Assembly: GCA_022545745.1 (NCBI GenBank)
Contig: JACZQL010000055.1
Location: 1-7,321 of the forward strand
DNA: 7,321 bases
Direction: 5' to 3'
From: Deltaproteobacteria bacterium
Lineage (GTDB): Bacteria; Desulfobacterota_B; Binatia; UBA9968
Shown piece by piece: positions 6,344-7,321 of this stretch. Numbering within the stretch: the stretch's first letter is position 1; each line of letters opens with the position of its first letter. The notes under the pieces are model-generated. The model saw only the letters and a program-made list of their open reading frames with translations, had not been told where the DNA came from and did no database searches. Both the position numbers and the translations under genes were made by a program.

Positions 6344-7321
6344 TTATTTCCTCCTCCTCTTCCTTGCGTCCTCCATGACCTGTTTGCCGAGTTTTAAAAT
6401 GACTTTTGTTAAGTTCTCCTGGTATTCGGGACGATTCGTATCCATATATATTCTTCCTTCAACAAGTCTGTCCCATGGGGGAACAATATCCTTTGGGATG
6501 TCAATTCTGCGTGAGTTAGGATTTTCTCCAGGACGACCTCCTGTCGTTTGAAAGGCCATTTGTCCTTCCCGGGACAAGAACCAATTTACGAATACCTTTG
6601 CGGCATTAGGATGCGGGGCACGATTTATAAAGCTAAGAGCCCCAAGACCAGGACTGGTCTGCCCCCCTTCTTTCCAAACACTTCCGTCCAGTTTCCTGAC
6701 AGGTAGACCTTGGCCTTGCGCCTCACGCGCACTACAGCGGATGCAGATCGCAAACTTCCCTTTAGCCAACCAGTCAGTCATTTGACGTGTGCTGCTGCTG
6801 AAGGTGACGTCCATATCCACATACAATTGTCGGATAAATTTAGGGCCAAGTTCAGGTTGGTGATAAAGGAATATCATCCAAGACCCGGCGCGCGTGTTTT
6901 TTGGCTCCAGGGAAACAATTTTCCCTTTCCATTTGGGATTTAGGAGGTCCCAGTAAGAATTGAACTCTTTTGGGTTTAGAAGATTTAGGTTATACATTAA
7001 AGTCAGGCCCGGGCTAACTCGGTAAGCAAAGATATACTTGCCTTCAGGGTCTGCGTAGGCGTGTCTTTTTTCGAGCCATTTGGATTTATCCACAACCTCA
7101 GGGAGTATAAAGAGAGATTTAATGGGGTCTAATATCTTACCCTTATAGAACAGGCCATACTGGGTGTTGGCCCCCCCACTAAAGATATCTGCAAGGTATT
7201 TGTCAGCCCTTCTTTCAGTCAAAATCCTCTGCGCGATTCCGGTTGAGCTTCCTGTAATTGAGAGGACTTTGATCTCAGGATATTTCTTTTTGAATGGCTC
7301 AAGAACTCGCTCGTATCCGCT
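6344..7321 (-). CDS. ABC-transporter extracellular solute-binding protein (family 1, periplasmic type 2 fold), N-terminus cut by window edge
   Basis: The frame is open from the window edge to TAA at 6344-6346, 325 residues. The visible start, YERVLEPFKKKYPEIKV then TGSSTGIAQRILTERRADKYLAD, is already inside the mature protein, so the true start and any signal peptide lie beyond 7321. A TTG at 7220-7222 could be read as a start but would discard this conserved stretch. Later features match family 1 binding proteins related to iron(III) and thiamine binders: a ligand-cleft region SPGLTLMYNLNLL, the WDLLNPKWKGKI hinge segment, and the late SFINRAPHPNAAKVFVNWFLSREGQ helix. The protein would capture a small solute outside the cytoplasmic membrane for an ABC permease not seen here. 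It precedes the Rieske alpha gene by 95 bases in the same direction, so it may feed substrate to the pathway; this is inference. The gene is AT-richer than most of the window (25 G or C of 60 bases in 6361-6420). Confidence 0.9.
   Translation of the reverse strand, partial: SGYERVLEPFKKKYPEIKVLSITGSSTGIAQRILTERRADKYLADIFSGGANTQYGLFYKGKILDPIKSLFILPEVVDKSKWLEKRHAYADPEGKYIFAYRVSPGLTLMYNLNLLNPKEFNSYWDLLNPKWKGKIVSLEPKNTRAGSWMIFLYHQPELGPKFIRQLYVDMDVTFSSSTRQMTDWLAKGKFAICIRCSAREAQGQGLPVRKLDGSVWKEGGQTSPGLGALSFINRAPHPNAAKVFVNWFLSREGQMAFQTTGGRPGENPNSRRIDIPKDIVPPWDRLVEGRIYMDTNRPEYQENLTKVILKLGKQVMEDARKRRRK

Noticed and set aside
7220..7222. TTG as start codon of the solute-binding protein
   Set aside because: The same frame continues upstream to the window edge with conserved family sequence (YERVLEPFKKKYPEIKV), so the real start lies outside the window.

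Overview
This window carries six protein-coding genes, all on the minus strand, so transcription runs from high to low coordinates. The two outermost genes are cut by the window edges. I see no rRNA, tRNA, CRISPR array, insertion sequence or phage gene. The content looks like part of a bacterial catabolic locus for an aromatic or N-heteroaromatic compound. The source is probably an environmental, Gram-negative-like bacterium. Its taxonomy cannot be fixed from this sequence, and base composition varies from gene to gene.

In transcription order the layout is: (1) a family 1 ABC-transporter solute-binding protein (7321 to 6344; N-terminus off the window); (2) a Rieske non-heme iron ring-hydroxylating oxygenase, with its alpha (6248-4986) and beta (4981-4514) subunit genes 4 bases apart; (3) a 184-base gap holding a near-consensus sigma70-type promoter with an inverted repeat abutting its -35 box; (4) a molybdopterin-binding large subunit of the xanthine dehydrogenase/aldehyde oxidase family (4329-1966); (5) a short cupin protein resembling homogentisate 1,2-dioxygenase (1909-905); (6) an amidohydrolase-superfamily metalloenzyme of the COG3964 type (863 to 1; C-terminus off the window).

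The working model is inference. A substrate may be taken up with help from the binding protein and hydroxylated by the Mo enzyme and the Rieske oxygenase. The cupin dioxygenase could then cleave the ring, and the amidohydrolase could hydrolyse an amide, lactam or ester product. Genes 4 to 6 have short gaps (56 and 41 bases) and probably form one operon read from the promoter at about 4384-4411. The alpha and beta genes form their own unit or continue from the binding-protein gene.

Four points stand out. The Mo enzyme has Gln where the family normally has its catalytic Glu. The Rieske alpha subunit lacks the bridging acid at its usual spacing and has a Glu one residue earlier. The usual redox partners of both oxygenases are absent from the window. 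The combination of gene families matches no named pathway that I recognise.
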